A DNA stretch of 64,000 nucleotides from Chloroflexota bacterium (GCA_026004015.1 BPIH01000006.1:46579-110578); one strand, 5' to 3'. Counted from the first letter of the stretch, positions 17,051 to 26,586 are shown. A program made the numbers and translations. Notes: a model not told the origin generated them from the sequence alone.

Positions 17051-17383
17051 TTACTGGACCGAGCCGCCCGAGCTTCGGGCACCCTCGGACTGGGCCGGCG
17101 CCGGCCGGCGCCGGAACATCTGGAGCATCCGGTCGGTGACGACGTAGCCGCCCACGACGTTCATCGCCCCGAAGACGACGGCGACGAAGGCGAGGGCGTA
17201 GCTGAGCGGCGTGTCGGCCGCGGCGGCGATGAGGATCCCGCCGACGAAGACGATCCCGTGGATCGAGTTGGCGCCCGACATGAGCGGCGTGTGGAGGGTC
17301 GCCGGAACCTTGCTGATGACCTCGAAGCCGACGAGGATCGCCAGGACGAAGATGGCGATGGCGAAGAGGAGGTCCTGGTTCAT
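17051..17383 (-). CDS. pntAB: NAD(P) transhydrogenase, alpha subunit part 2 (membrane)
   Basis: A 110-residue membrane subunit with three to four helices (LLFAIAIFVLAILVGFEVIS, SIHGIVFVGGILIAAAADT, ALAFVAVVFGAMNVVGGYVV). It includes TLHTPLMSGANSIHGIV, the conserved segment of the split alpha subunit. Together with pntB it forms the proton-conducting domain dII. Its ATG overlaps the stop of pntAA (17380-17383). The basic C-terminal tail (MFRRRPAPAQSEGARSS) is variable. Confidence 0.95.
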   Translation of the reverse strand: MNQDLLFAIAIFVLAILVGFEVISKVPATLHTPLMSGANSIHGIVFVGGILIAAAADTPLSYALAFVAVVFGAMNVVGGYVVTDRMLQMFRRRPAPAQSEGARSSGGSVQ

Positions 17384-18540
17384 GCTCCGGTCCCTCCCGC
17401 CGCGGCCGGCTCGAGGAGCTTGCGAACCGCCTCGGCAACGATCTGCCCACCGTGGGTGACCGTCACCGGGCCGGTGATCTCGTCGGAGAGGTCGATGGTC
17501 ACGGTCCCGTCCTTCGTCATGTGGAGGAGGAGCGCCGAGATGTTCCGGGCGTAGAACTGGGAGGCGCTCATCGGCATCTGGGCCGGCAGGTTCTCCGGGG
17601 CGAGGATCGTCACCCCGTTCTCGGTCACGATCGTCTCGCCGGGCTTGCTCAGCTCGCAGTTCCCGCCGAGGGCGCTCGCCGCCATGTCGAGGATGACCGA
17701 GCCAGGCTTCATCTTCGCCACCGCGGCCGCCGTGACCAAGACCGGCGGCTTGCGGCCCGGCACCTGGGCCGTCGTGATCACGACGTCGTGGGCGGCGACG
17801 ACGTCGTTCAGCTCGGCCTGCTGGGCGGCCCGCTCCTCGGGGGTCAGCTCGCGGGCGTAGCCGCCGGCGCCCGTCGCGTCGATCGCCGTCTTCAGCGTCA
17901 CGAACTGGGCGCCGAGGGATTCGGCCTGCTCCTTCGTCTCGGGCCGGACGTCGTAGGCCCGAACGACCGCCCCGAGCCGCCGGGCCGTGCCGATGGCCTG
18001 GAGCCCGGCGACCCCGACCCCGAGGATGAGGACGTTCGCCGGCTTCGCCGTCCCGGCGGCCGTCGTCAGGAGCGGGAAGTAGCGGCCGAAGGCGTTCGCG
18101 GCGAGGAGGACGGCCTTGTAGCCGCCGATGTTCGCCTGGGAGGAGAGGGCGTCCATCGACTGGGCCCGGGACAGGGTCCGGGGGATGAGATCGAGGCTGA
18201 CCGCCGTCACGCCCCGCTCGGCGAGGCTGGCCATGAGCGCCGGATCGAGGAGCGGCTGAAGGAGGCCGATGAGGATCTGGCCGCTCCGGAGGCGGGCGGC
18301 TTCCTCCGCCGACGGCTTCTGGACACGGAGGACGACCTCGGCCCGGGCGTAGAGCTCGTCGGTCGCGACGACCGTCGCACCGGCTTCGGCGTACGCCTCG
18401 TCGGGGAGGAAGCAGCCGGCCCCGGCGCCGGCCTCGACGAGGATCTCGTGGCCGGCCGAGACGAGCCGACCGAGGGCTTCGGGCACGAGAGCGACGCGCC
18501 GTTCTCCGGGCGCGGTCTCCCGGGCCACACCGACCTTCAT
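17380..18540 (-). CDS. pntAA: NAD(P) transhydrogenase, alpha subunit part 1 (NAD-binding)
   Basis: The soluble dI domain that binds NAD(H), related to alanine dehydrogenase. MKVGVARETAPGERRVALVP starts the protein, SSQANIGGYKAVLLAANAFG and TTAAGTAKPANVLILGVGVA carry the nucleotide-binding loop, and VVRAYDVRPETKEQAESLGA and VIDM-like SVILDMAASALGGN follow. ATG at 18540 is chosen over the GTG nine bases upstream because an AGGTGGTG Shine-Dalgarno lies at the right distance. It is the first gene of the operon. The split into AA and AB is the arrangement seen in many non-enteric bacteria. Confidence 0.95.
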   Translation of the reverse strand: MKVGVARETAPGERRVALVPEALGRLVSAGHEILVEAGAGAGCFLPDEAYAEAGATVVATDELYARAEVVLRVQKPSAEEAARLRSGQILIGLLQPLLDPALMASLAERGVTAVSLDLIPRTLSRAQSMDALSSQANIGGYKAVLLAANAFGRYFPLLTTAAGTAKPANVLILGVGVAGLQAIGTARRLGAVVRAYDVRPETKEQAESLGAQFVTLKTAIDATGAGGYARELTPEERAAQQAELNDVVAAHDVVITTAQVPGRKPPVLVTAAAVAKMKPGSVILDMAASALGGNCELSKPGETIVTENGVTILAPENLPAQMPMSASQFYARNISALLLHMTKDGTVTIDLSDEITGPVTVTHGGQIVAEAVRKLLEPAAAGGTGA

Positions 18541-18556
18541 GGGCACCACCTGTGGG

Positions 18557-19319
18557 TCATTGCAGGGCGGGCGGGGGCAGCGCCCGCGACGTGGGGATAC
18601 GGGCGAAGTCTACCCGGTCGGCGGCGGCTCGTGCGCGGTCGGCTGCGCGGTCGACGGCTCGCGCTGCGCCGGCCGGCTCCGGGAGCTTCACCTCGAGGAC
18701 GAAGGGGAGGGCCGTCGCCCGCTCGACGAGCCAGCCGAGGAGCCGCTCGCCCTCGTCGCCCGTCGGGACCCGTTCGCCAGGCGGAGGTAGACCGGCGGTG
18801 CGTCGCCGATGACGAGGGTCGGGACCCGAAGCAGCGGAACGGAGAGCGGGCGGCCGCCCAGTCGGCCGCGATCCGGGCCCGGGCGGCGGCGACGGCGCCG
18901 GGGTCGGCGAAGCGGCTCGCCAGCCACCCCGGGCGCCAAGCCGACCGAGGTCGCGATCCGCTCCAGCACCTCCGGGTCGGCGATGTCGAGCCGCTCCTCG
19001 TGACGGGCGGCGAAGATCGCGAGCCGGAACCGCTCGACGATGCCCGGCTCCAGCGGCGGACCGCCGGCGCCCTCGGCGAAGGCGGTGGCGAGGAAGGCGG
19101 CGAGGGAGCGGCGGTCCGCCCGGCCCCGGTGGTGCTCGTAGTCGAGCGGCTGCTCCCAGATCCGCCACTCCGTCGCCTCCGGGTCGCGGTTCAGCTGCTC
19201 GAGCGAGAGGAACCGGTACTCGAGGTGACCCGCTCCGGGCCGAGCGCCGCCAACCAGCGGGCGGCGCGGTACGAGTACGGGCAGTGGTAGTCGACGTAGA
19301 CGGTGACGCGGTGGGCCAT
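18557..19319 (-). pseudogene. DsbA/FrnE-like thioredoxin-fold protein with several frameshifts
   Basis: Pieces in different frames assemble into one ~250-residue DsbA-family protein. ATG at 19319 opens VTVYVDYHCPYSYRAARWL, carrying a CPYS motif (first active cysteine, no second cysteine, as in FrnE/HCCA-isomerase relatives). After about 19230 the frame changes to EYRFLSLEQLNRDPEAT and RIWEQPLDYEHH and runs to VGLAPG. Another frame gives WLASRFADPGAVAAARAR, then LLRVPTLVIGDAPPVYLRL with the cis-Pro VPT loop, and finally GWLVERATALPFVLEVKLP to the stop. Four shifts in 760 bases is more than elsewhere in the window. Either the gene is decaying or this is a weakly covered stretch. It lies just upstream of the pnt operon on the same strand. 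Confidence 0.6.
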
Positions 19320-19504
19320 GCCCCGATTCTCCGTCCTCGAACCGATCGGCCGACGCCGTGCCGGCCGTCACGAAGACGACCGGCGCTCGATCGGCGCCGG
19401 GTCCCGTGTCGGCGGCAGCCCGGCGCCCGCGGTGGTGGGTCGTCGGGGGCGGCCCTACTGCGGTGCCGTCCTCCGGCTCGGCGCCCCGGAGGGCCGTGTC
19501 GCTC

Positions 19505-19630
19505 CGAATCACCAAACCGGCCGCACGCGCCGCGGCGGCGGCCCTCGTTCCCGCCCTTCGGTGTTCGGTCGGCACCGAAGCGGCCAAACGGGCGCCTCCC
19601 CCGACGCCCGCGCCCCCGGTTTGGTGTTCC
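19505..19630 (+). repeat. palindromic dispersed intergenic element, copy 1
   Basis: An element of about 126 bp with nested inverted repeats. The ends are CACCAAACCGG (19510-19520) and CCGGTTTGGTG (19616-19626). An inner pair CTTCGGTG / CACCGAAG lies at about 19556-19580, flanked by CGTTCCCG and AAACGGG. A second copy in the opposite orientation is at 47994-48123. The rest of the 437-base gap (19320-19756) shows no gene. Confidence 0.8.
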
Positions 19631-19756
19631 CTGGACACGGGGCTGGGGACGGCCCGCCGCCGGACCGGCCCGTCCCGGCTCACGACAGACGTTGGAACGC
19701 CGACGAGCCGTCGAAGCCCGCTGGCGGAATGTCGCCCGTCGGTGGATGATTGAGCG

Positions 19757-20268
19757 ATGAACGATCGCCCTGCGCCCCGACCGGCCGACGGCCCGATCCG
19801 GGTCACCCGCCTCAACCACGCCGTCCTCTTCGTCCGCGACCTCGACCGCTCGGTCGACTTCTACCGCCGCGTCTTCGGTTTCGAGGAGATCGGCCGCGAG
19901 GCGGGGTGATGGCCTTCCTCCGCGCCGCCGGGTCGACGAACCACCACGACCTCGGCCTCCTCGCCGTCGGGCCGAACGCCCCCCGCCCGCCCCGCGGCGC
20001 CACCGGCCTCTACCACCTGGCCTGGGAGGTGCCGACCATCGAGGACCTCGCCGCGGCGGCCCGGGTCCTCGCCGCCGAGGACGCCCTCGTCGGCGCCTCC
20101 GACCACGGGGCGACGAAGTCGCTCTACGGCCGCGACCCCGACGGCAACGAGTTCGAGATCATGTGGATGCTCCCCCGGGAGGCCTGGGGTCCGTTCGCCA
20201 ACCGGGGCGTCGTCCTCCCCCTCGACCTCGACGCCGAGCTCGCCCGGTGGCGGACGCACCGGGCCTGA
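19757..20268 (+). CDS. VOC / glyoxalase-family protein, frameshifted at 19903-19906
   Basis: The ATG at 19757 opens a glyoxalase/extradiol-dioxygenase fold half (VTRLNHAVLFVRDLDRSVDF, then RVFGFEEIGREAG). It ends prematurely at a TGA at 19907. Adding one G to the GGGG run at 19903-19906 restores the frame into VMAFLRAAGSTNHHDLGLLA, TGLYHLAWEVPT and DPDGNEFEIMW. Metal-ligand candidates are His in LNHAVLF, His in LYHLAWE and Glu in NEFEIMW, as in type I extradiol dioxygenases and catechol-2,3-dioxygenase-like VOC proteins. A homopolymer error is the simplest explanation, so the gene is probably intact. Substrate unknown. Confidence 0.75.
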
Positions 20269-20329
20269 CGAGCGGTAGCGCCCGTCGCGCCGCCCGGACC
20301 GCCCCGACGGACGGCTCGTCGGTGGCTCC

Positions 20330-21138
20330 TCAACCGCCCGGTGTCGAGCCCACGGCGAGGACGAGGAGGGTGAGGATGGCGACGTGGGCGAGGGCGCCCC
20401 AGACGATGGAGCCCGTTCGCCAGGCGAGCCAGCCGTAGGCGAGACCGCCGAAGAAGGTCGACAGAAGCTCGAGCTCCGGTTTGCCGAGGTGGCCGAAGGC
20501 GAAGGGGATCGTCGCCACGACGACGCCGAGGGGCCCGATGGCCCGGAGGAGCGCGAAGAGGAAGAAGCCCCGGAAGAGGAATTCGGCGGCCGGGAGCTCG
20601 ACGAGGTTCGTCACGAGCACGTCGGCCGGTGGGGCGACCATGGGTCGGTAGTAGGCCTGGAACCCCGGCAGGCCGGCGATGGCCACGACGATCGGCGTCA
20701 TGACCCCGACCCCAGCGAGGGCGGCGGCGAAGACCGAACCGCCAGTCGCCGAGGCGGAGCCCGTACCGCTCGGGGCGATCCCGGAAGACGAGGAGGACGA
20801 CGGCGAGCGGGACGAGGCCATCGAGGACGAGCCGGACGAGGGCCTGGTAGCGCATCGCCTCCGGCGCCCGTCCGAGGTCGAGGATCGGCCCGGGGAATGA
20901 AGACCCGGTTCCAGTCGAGGGCGACGACGGTGACGACGACGAGGGTGGCGACCGTCGCCCGGAGGGGGAGGGCGAGCCCGAGGAGGTCGACGGCCGCCCG
21001 GTCGCCCTCCGAGGCCGGGTACGGCGGGGCCGACGCGAGCCAGCGGCGGAGGCGGGCGAGCGGCGAGGAAGCGGCGACGCACCGGGCGGCCGACGGGTTC
21101 GAGGCCACCGAGCGAGGGTAGCAGCGGGACGGTCGCAT
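20330..21138 (-). CDS. CPBP-family intramembrane protease, two apparent frameshifts
   Basis: Three frames combine into one ~265-residue membrane protein. N-terminal part: GLALPLRATVATLVVVTVVA and DWNRVFIP; near 20895 it shifts to GPILDLGRAPEAMRYQALVR and VPLAVVLLVFRDRPERYGL. Near 20745 it shifts again to ALAGVGVMTPIVVAIAGLPG. The C-terminal half has the CPBP (CAAX protease and bacteriocin-processing) motifs: AAEFLFRGFFLFAL (E-x3-R), TIPFAFGHLGKP (conserved His) and GALAHVAILTLL (second His). These glutamic intramembrane proteases process membrane proteins or confer bacteriocin immunity. Start is uncertain: ATG 21138 or GTG 21108. Confidence 0.7.
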
Positions 21139-21242
21139 TCGGCACTGGACCGGCGCGGCGCGATGGGGGAGAGTACCCGTGGGCGACCCGCGCCGGCGAC
21201 GGGCAGCCGGCGGGGCGCGCCACCGCTGCGGGAGGTCGCAGA

Positions 21243-21645
21243 ATGGAACGCCAGTTCGTCGTCCAGCTGCCGAACCGCCCGGGCGAGCTCGGCCACCTGG
21301 CCCGAGCCCTCGCCGCCCGGGGGATCGACATCGTCCACATCTCGTGTGCCGGGACCGGTCCCGTGGCCGGCGCCTTCCTGACGACCGACGATGCCGAGGC
21401 GACCCGGGCCGTTCTCCGCGGTCTCGGCTACGACTTCGTCGAGGGAGAGTCCGATCGTCGTCGACGTCGCGGATCGACCGGGCGGGCTCGCCGAGGTCGC
21501 CGAGCGGCTCGGGGCCGCCGGCGTCAACATCCTCGGCGCCCTGACCATCGGCCGCCGGCCCGGGCTCGCCGAGATGGCCTTCGTCGTCGACGACGTCGAG
21601 CGGGCGCGCACCGTCCTCGCCGCGACCGAGATCGCGCAGGGGTAG
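21243..21645 (+). CDS. tandem ACT-domain protein, frameshifted near 21450
   Basis: ATG at 21243 gives a first ACT domain (FVVQLPNRPGELGHLARALA, GIDIVHISCAGTGPVAG, GYDFVEGE). The frame then shifts by one near 21447-21453 (GAGGGAGAG) into SPIVVDVADRPGGLAEVAER, VNILGALTIGRRPGLAEM and FVVDDVERARTVL, a second ACT domain ending at TAG 21643-21645. ACT pairs bind amino acids and usually regulate enzymes. No catalytic domain is fused, so this is a free-standing regulator of about 135 residues. The single-base break in a G-rich run is probably a sequence error. Confidence 0.75.
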
Positions 21646-21705
21646 CGGCCCGGCAGCGCCGGCGGCCCGGCCGATCGTTCGGCGCGCCCTCGGCTGGCGG
21701 TCGAG

Positions 21706-22644
21706 CTACGGACCGACGAGGGCCAGGCAGGGATCCGCATCCCCGGGCAGGAGCGGTCGGACGGTCAGGCCAAAGCGGGTGGCGGGGTCGGCCGCCTCGA
21801 CCCAGGGCGTCAGCTCGTTCGCCGCTTCGAGGACCGGCCGGAGGGTGGTGGCCGCAGTGCCCGTGACGAGCCCGCAGCGTCGGGTCGGATCTCCGCTCAG
21901 GGGCCGACCGAACTCGGCGAGGGTCGGCTCGATGGGCCACCTCGCCGGAGCCTGGACGAGACCGCCCTCCTCCGGCGGCGGCCCGACGAGGATGGCGTAG
22001 GCGGTCGGCGCGTAGGGCCGAGCCGGCCCGAGCTCGGACGCCAGCCAGCCCGGGAGGTCGGCCAGGCGAAGCCAGAAGTGGGCGAAGGCTTCGGGCGTCC
22101 CGGGCGCCGGGATGCAGCGGGCGGGCTCGTCGCCGCACCGAACGACCCGGCTCGGGTCACCGATGATCTCGTAGCGACGTCCGTCGGCGACGACCTCGAG
22201 GCGACCGGCAGCCTGCCCGGGGCGGAGGGTCCCACCCGTGAAGTCGCTCTGGCCCGTCAGGAGCCCCGCCTCTCGAAGGGCCCCGAGGAGGAGCTCGACT
22301 CCGGCCGGCGTGATCGTCCGCTCCTCGATGGGGGCAACGAGGGGCCCGGGGTAGCGGGCGACCATCGGTCCCGGCGTGAGGAGTCGCCCGTCGGCGGTGA
22401 CGACGGCGAGCGGCAGCCACTCGAACTGCTCGATCGGCGGCAGGGCCTGGACGACGGTGGCCCGGAAGACGATATCCGCCGCGACGGGCGGGCTCGGGGG
22501 GCCGCTCGGGCCTGGGCTCGGCGTCGAGGCGCCGCCCGGCGCGCAACCGGCGAGCGCGGCAGCGAGGACGAGAGCGCCGAGGGCGGACCCCCGGTGACGG
22601 GCGCGGCTCGGTGGGAATGCCTGGCAACGGCGGAAGGGATGCAT
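21706..22644 (-). CDS. lipoprotein of unknown function (312 aa)
   Basis: The ATG at 22644 gives a lipoprotein signal peptide (ALGALVLAAALAGC) followed by a Pro/Ser/Gly tether (ASTPSPGPSGPPSPP). The mature domain has short conserved-looking blocks (VVQALPPIEQFEWLPLAVV, VAPIEERTITPAGVELLLGA, LLTGQSDFTGG, RYEIIGDPSRVVRCG) and two cysteine pairs, perhaps disulfides. I recognise no family. It is divergent from the PilZ glycosyltransferase gene across 165 bases. Attachment to the outer face of the membrane is the only safe statement. Confidence 0.75.
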   Translation of the reverse strand: MHPFRRCQAFPPSRARHRGSALGALVLAAALAGCAPGGASTPSPGPSGPPSPPVAADIVFRATVVQALPPIEQFEWLPLAVVTADGRLLTPGPMVARYPGPLVAPIEERTITPAGVELLLGALREAGLLTGQSDFTGGTLRPGQAAGRLEVVADGRRYEIIGDPSRVVRCGDEPARCIPAPGTPEAFAHFWLRLADLPGWLASELGPARPYAPTAYAILVGPPPEEGGLVQAPARWPIEPTLAEFGRPLSGDPTRRCGLVTGTAATTLRPVLEAANELTPWVEAADPATRFGLTVRPLLPGDADPCLALVGP

Positions 22645-22809
22645 CGTCGAACCACCCACGTGAACCTCGTCCCTCGTCGGAGCGAGCCGGACGATGGACG
22701 CTCGGTCCGCCCGACGGGTTCCGACGGCCGGTGGGATCGGGATCCTCGGCGACGTCCGGCGAGCTGGAGGCGTGGGGGACCTTGGTACCCCGGGCCCTGA
22801 CCCGCCCGG

Positions 22810-24888
22810 ATGATGGCGCGCCCGCGCACCGCCGGCCACCATGGGCCCATGGTTCCCGACCCCGCTCCGGGAGCCGGCCCGGTCGCCTACGCGCGCCTCC
22901 GGGACGGCAACCTCCCGCCGCCCGAGTCGACGGCCCGCAAGCTCCTCATCCGCGGCGTCGCCCTCTTTGCCCTGGCGATCACGGCCGTCTACCTCGTCTG
23001 GCGGGCCACGAGCACGATCCACCTCGGCTTCTGGTGGGTCGCCATCCCGATGTTCGTCGTCGAGCTCCACAACGCCGTCGGGCTCGTCCTCTACACCATC
23101 GCCCTCTGGAGCGTCGATCCCGATCCGCCGGCGTCGACCGTGCCCGCCCACCGCTGGCGGGTCGCCGTCCTCATCCCGACCTACAACGAGCCGCCCGAGG
23201 TCCTCCTGCCGACCATCGCTGCCGCCGTCGCCCTCGAGCCGGAGCACGAGACCTGGGTCCTCGACGACGGCCGCCGGCCGGCGGTTCGGGCCCTCGCCGA
23301 GCAGCTCGGGGCCCGGTACCTGACGCGACCCGACAACCGCCACGCCAAGGCCGGCAACCTCAACCACGCCCTCGGCGTCATCGAGGCCGACATCATCGCC
23401 GTCCTCGACGCCGACCACGTGCCGACGGCCCGCTTCCTGACCGCGACGCTGCCGTACTTCGACGACCCGAAGGTCGCCTTCGTCCAGACCCCCCAGGACT
23501 TCTACAACCTCGATTCCTTCGAGCACCAGCGGCGCTGGAACGGCCAGATCTTCAACGAGGAGGCCGTCTTCTACCGGGTCATCGCCCCGGCCAAGAACCG
23601 CTGGTCGGCCCCCTTCTGGTGCGGGACCTGCGCCCTCGTCCGGGTCGAGGCGCTCCGATCGGTCGGCGGCGTGGCGACCGAGAGCGTCACCGAGGACATC
23701 CACACGACGATCCGGATGTATCGGGCCGGATGGACGGGCCGCTACCACAACGAAGTCCTCGCCCGCGGCCTCGCCCCGGAGGACGCCGAGGCCTACCTCC
23801 TCCAGCGGCACCGCTGGGCCCTCGGGGCGATGCAGGTCCTCCGCCTCGAGAACCCGCTCTTCCGGCCGGGACTCACCCTCGCCCAGCGGCTCGCCTTCGC
23901 GACGACCCTCTTCGGCTGGTTCGATTCGTGGCGAGCCCTCGCCTACATCGTCCTGCCGATGGTCGTCGTCCTGACCGGCGCCGTCCCGATCGCTGCCCCC
24001 GGCGAGATCTTCGGCCCCTTCTTCCTCGCCGTCCTCGGCTCCCAGTTCGTCGCCCTCCGCCTCCTCGCCCGAGGCCACTATCCGCCGATCCTGTCGATCC
24101 TCTTCGAGATCCTCCGGATGCCGGCGGTCCTGCCGGCCACCCTCGCCCTCTTCCGGCCGCGGGCCGCCCACCGCTTCAGCGTCACCCCGAAGGGCCGCCG
24201 GGAGCGCGCCCGCGGGCCGGTGCCCCGCCTCCTCTCGGTGCTCGCCGCGGCGAGCTCCTTCGCCCTCGTCTGGTTCACGGCCAGCCTCTTCGGCCTCGGG
24301 CCGATCCACTACGCGGTGCCCTGGGCGGCCATCGGTGCCGCCTTCTTCCTGGCAGCGAACCTCGGCTTCCTCCTCGCCGCCATCGGCCGCATCCGAGCGG
24401 CTCGCTTCTCGGGCAATCGGCGGGCCAGCGCCCGGATCGAGACGGTCGTGCCGGCCGTCTTCGAGGGCCGACGAGGCTGGGTCGCCGACCTGTCCGTCAG
24501 CGGGGCCCGGATCGTCCTCCCGGCCTCCGAGCTGGAAGGAGGGGACGGCGCGGTGGCGTCGGGCGATGACACCGGGAGCCTCCGCCTCGAGACCCCGGGA
24601 ACGAGGGAGGGGATCGAGCTTTCGGTGGCCGTGCGACGCAGGGTCGCTCGCCCCGACGGCTCCCTCGAGCTCGGCCTCGCCTTCGAGCCGGGGCAGCTCG
24701 AGGCGATCGCCCGTCTCGCCGTCACCGTCTTCCACGCCCTTGTCCCGGTGGAGGAGCGGCGCGAGGAGCGGCGCCTGGAGCCGCGGGCTCTCGTCTGGCG
24801 AGGCGGCCCCGCCACCGGCGTCGAGCAGCAGGCAGCGGGCGGAACGGGCGACGGGAGGAGGGAGGATCTGACCCCCGAGGCCGCCTGA
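22810..24888 (+). CDS. membrane family 2 glycosyltransferase with PilZ domain (cellulose synthase-like)
   Basis: A 692-residue BcsA-like protein. Two N-terminal helices (ALFALAITAVYLVWRA and VVELHNAVGLVLYTIALW) precede a GT-A domain: VAVLIPTYNEPPEVLLPT, TWVLDDGRRP, NRHAKAGNLNHALG, AVLDADHVPT (DxD), SVTEDIHTTIRM (catalytic TED) and LLQRHRWALGAMQ (QxxRW). Four or five helices follow. A PilZ domain starts at about residue 535 with RRASAR (RxxxR) and DLSVSGARI (D/NxSxxG), the c-di-GMP-binding motifs. It should polymerise a beta-glycan at the membrane under c-di-GMP control. No bcsB or other partner is adjacent, so cellulose itself is not assured. ATG at 22849 is an alternative start. Confidence 0.9.
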   Translation: MMARPRTAGHHGPMVPDPAPGAGPVAYARLRDGNLPPPESTARKLLIRGVALFALAITAVYLVWRATSTIHLGFWWVAIPMFVVELHNAVGLVLYTIALWSVDPDPPASTVPAHRWRVAVLIPTYNEPPEVLLPTIAAAVALEPEHETWVLDDGRRPAVRALAEQLGARYLTRPDNRHAKAGNLNHALGVIEADIIAVLDADHVPTARFLTATLPYFDDPKVAFVQTPQDFYNLDSFEHQRRWNGQIFNEEAVFYRVIAPAKNRWSAPFWCGTCALVRVEALRSVGGVATESVTEDIHTTIRMYRAGWTGRYHNEVLARGLAPEDAEAYLLQRHRWALGAMQVLRLENPLFRPGLTLAQRLAFATTLFGWFDSWRALAYIVLPMVVVLTGAVPIAAPGEIFGPFFLAVLGSQFVALRLLARGHYPPILSILFEILRMPAVLPATLALFRPRAAHRFSVTPKGRRERARGPVPRLLSVLAAASSFALVWFTASLFGLGPIHYAVPWAAIGAAFFLAANLGFLLAAIGRIRAARFSGNRRASARIETVVPAVFEGRRGWVADLSVSGARIVLPASELEGGDGAVASGDDTGSLRLETPGTREGIELSVAVRRRVARPDGSLELGLAFEPGQLEAIARLAVTVFHALVPVEERREERRLEPRALVWRGGPATGVEQQAAGGTGDGRREDLTPEAA

Positions 24889-25007
24889 CGGCGCTCTGTC
24901 CGGACTCCGGCCCGCCGGACGGCGGGGAGCCGACCCTGTAACCCTGACGCCCCGTCGTCCGTCATATCGTCGGTGCGCCAAGCCGACGCACGCCTCGAGG
25001 ATCGACC

Positions 25008-26491
25008 ATGGCGCCCGTCCGGGCAGCGCTCCTCTCCTTCGTCGTCCCGGGTTTCGGCCAGTGGGCGGTCGGTCGCTGGCTTCGGGGGCTCCTCTTCGTC
25101 CTTCCGCACCTCGGCCTCGTTGCCCTCGTCGGTCTGGCGGTGGCCGTCCCGAGAGCGGAGCTCCTCGGAGCGCTTGTTCGATCCGAGACGATCGTCGCCC
25201 TCCTCGTCCTCGACGCCCTCCTCTTCTTCCAGCGCCTCGTCGCCGTCGTCGACGCCTACCTGGCCGCCGGCGGCCGGCGCTCGGCGTCCTCGAGGATCGT
25301 CCGCGCGACGTCCCTCACCGCCCTCACCGTCCTCGTCGCGATCTCCGGGCTCGTCCACGGGGCCCTCGGCTATCTCGGGTTGCGGGCCTACGGCACCCTC
25401 GACGCGGTCTTCGTCGGCGATGCCGGCTGGCAGGTGCCCGAGTACCCACCGTCCGCGCCGCCCTCGTCTTCCCCGTCGCCGTCGCCCTCGCCGAGCCCCC
25501 GGCCCTCCGCCGGCCCCTCGCCGCTCGCCCTTCGCTTTCCCCGAGCGGATCGCCTTCCCCGGTCGCATCCCCTTCGCCTTCGCCCTCGCCGTCGCCGAGT
25601 CCCGTTCCCGGCTGGGCCGCCGACGGCCGTCTCGACCTCCTCCTCATCGGCTCCGACGCCGGACCGGACCGCTGGAGCCTGCGAACGGACACCCTCATCG
25701 TCCTGTCCGTCGACGTCGCCACCGGCCACGCCGCCCTCTTCGGCATCCCTCGGAATCTCATCGGCGTGCCCCTCCCGGCGGAGAGTGCCGCTGCCTTCCC
25801 GGACGGCCGCTTCCCGGGCCTCCTGAATGCCCTCTACGTCTACGCCATGGGTCACCCCCGAGCCTTCCCCGGTGGCGAGTCGCGAGGCTTCCGGGCGGTC
25901 GCCGGGGCCGTCCAGGAGCTCGTTGGCGTTCGCCTCGACGGGGCCGTCGTCGTCAACCTGGCCGGCTTCGTCCAGCTCGTCGACGCCGTCGGCGGCCTCT
26001 GGATCCAGGTTCCGGAGCGCCTCTACGACGCCTCCTACCCCCTCGAGGACGGGAGCGGTCACATCGTCGTCGACATCCGGCCGGGCTGTCGCCACCTCGA
26101 CGGGCGGATGGCCCTCGCCTATGCCCGCTCCCGCCACCAGGACTCCGACTACGGTCGGATGGCCCGCCAGCAGGCAGTCCTCGTCGCCCTCCGGCGTCAG
26201 CTCGACCCGGTGTCGCTCCTCCCCCGGCTGCCCGAGCTGCTCGACATCGCCGGCCGGAACCTCTGGACGACCCTCGATCGGGACGACGTGGCGGGGCTGG
26301 CCGAGCTCGCCGGTCGGGTGGACGCGTCGGCCGTCAAGCGGGTCCTCTTCGTGCCGCCGGCCTACCCCTCGCACCTCGACGACCGGGCGATCGCGCGGAT
26401 CCGGGCCGTCGTTCGGGGCGTGTTCGAGCGCGGCGACTGGCCGGCCCCGGAGGACGTGCCGTCGGGGCCCGCCTGTCCGCGCTCGCCGTAG
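25008..26491 (+). CDS. LytR-CpsA-Psr (LCP) family protein, frameshifted near 25510-25540
   Basis: ATG at 25008 opens a membrane region (LLSFVVPGFGQWAVGRWLRG, three or four helices to about residue 135) and a Pro/Ser linker. In the linker the frame changes to SPSGSPSPVASPSPSPSP and continues as the extracellular LCP domain: RLDLLLIGSDAGPDRWSLRT, DTLIVLSVDVATGHAALFG, IPRNLIGVPLP, GGLWIQVPERLYD, RMALAYARSRHQDSDYGRMA. LCP enzymes transfer undecaprenyl-linked glycopolymers to peptidoglycan. The conserved Arg/Asp residues of the lipid-binding site (RTDT, SRHQDSDYGR) are present. The break is in low-complexity CT/CC-rich sequence. Its place after the glycosyltransferase suggests cell-envelope polysaccharide work. 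Confidence 0.8.
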
Positions 26492-26580
26492 GGGTGACGG
26501 GACCCTCGGCAGGCGCTCGCCCCGGTCGCCTGCGCGGCTCGCCCGGGCGCTTCTGCCTCCCTCCGCCGCCGCCGAACCGG

Positions 26581-26586
26581 TATCGT
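26581..26586 (+). promoter_or_regulatory. -10 box for the gene at 26593
   Basis: TATCGT at 26581-26586 is six bases before the ATG at 26593, another leaderless-type arrangement. Confidence 0.45.

Noticed and set aside
21706..24981. Minus-strand 1091-codon frame covering the glycosyltransferase region
   Set aside because: Only the last 313 codons (the lipoprotein) are real. The remainder is antisense to the PilZ glycosyltransferase.
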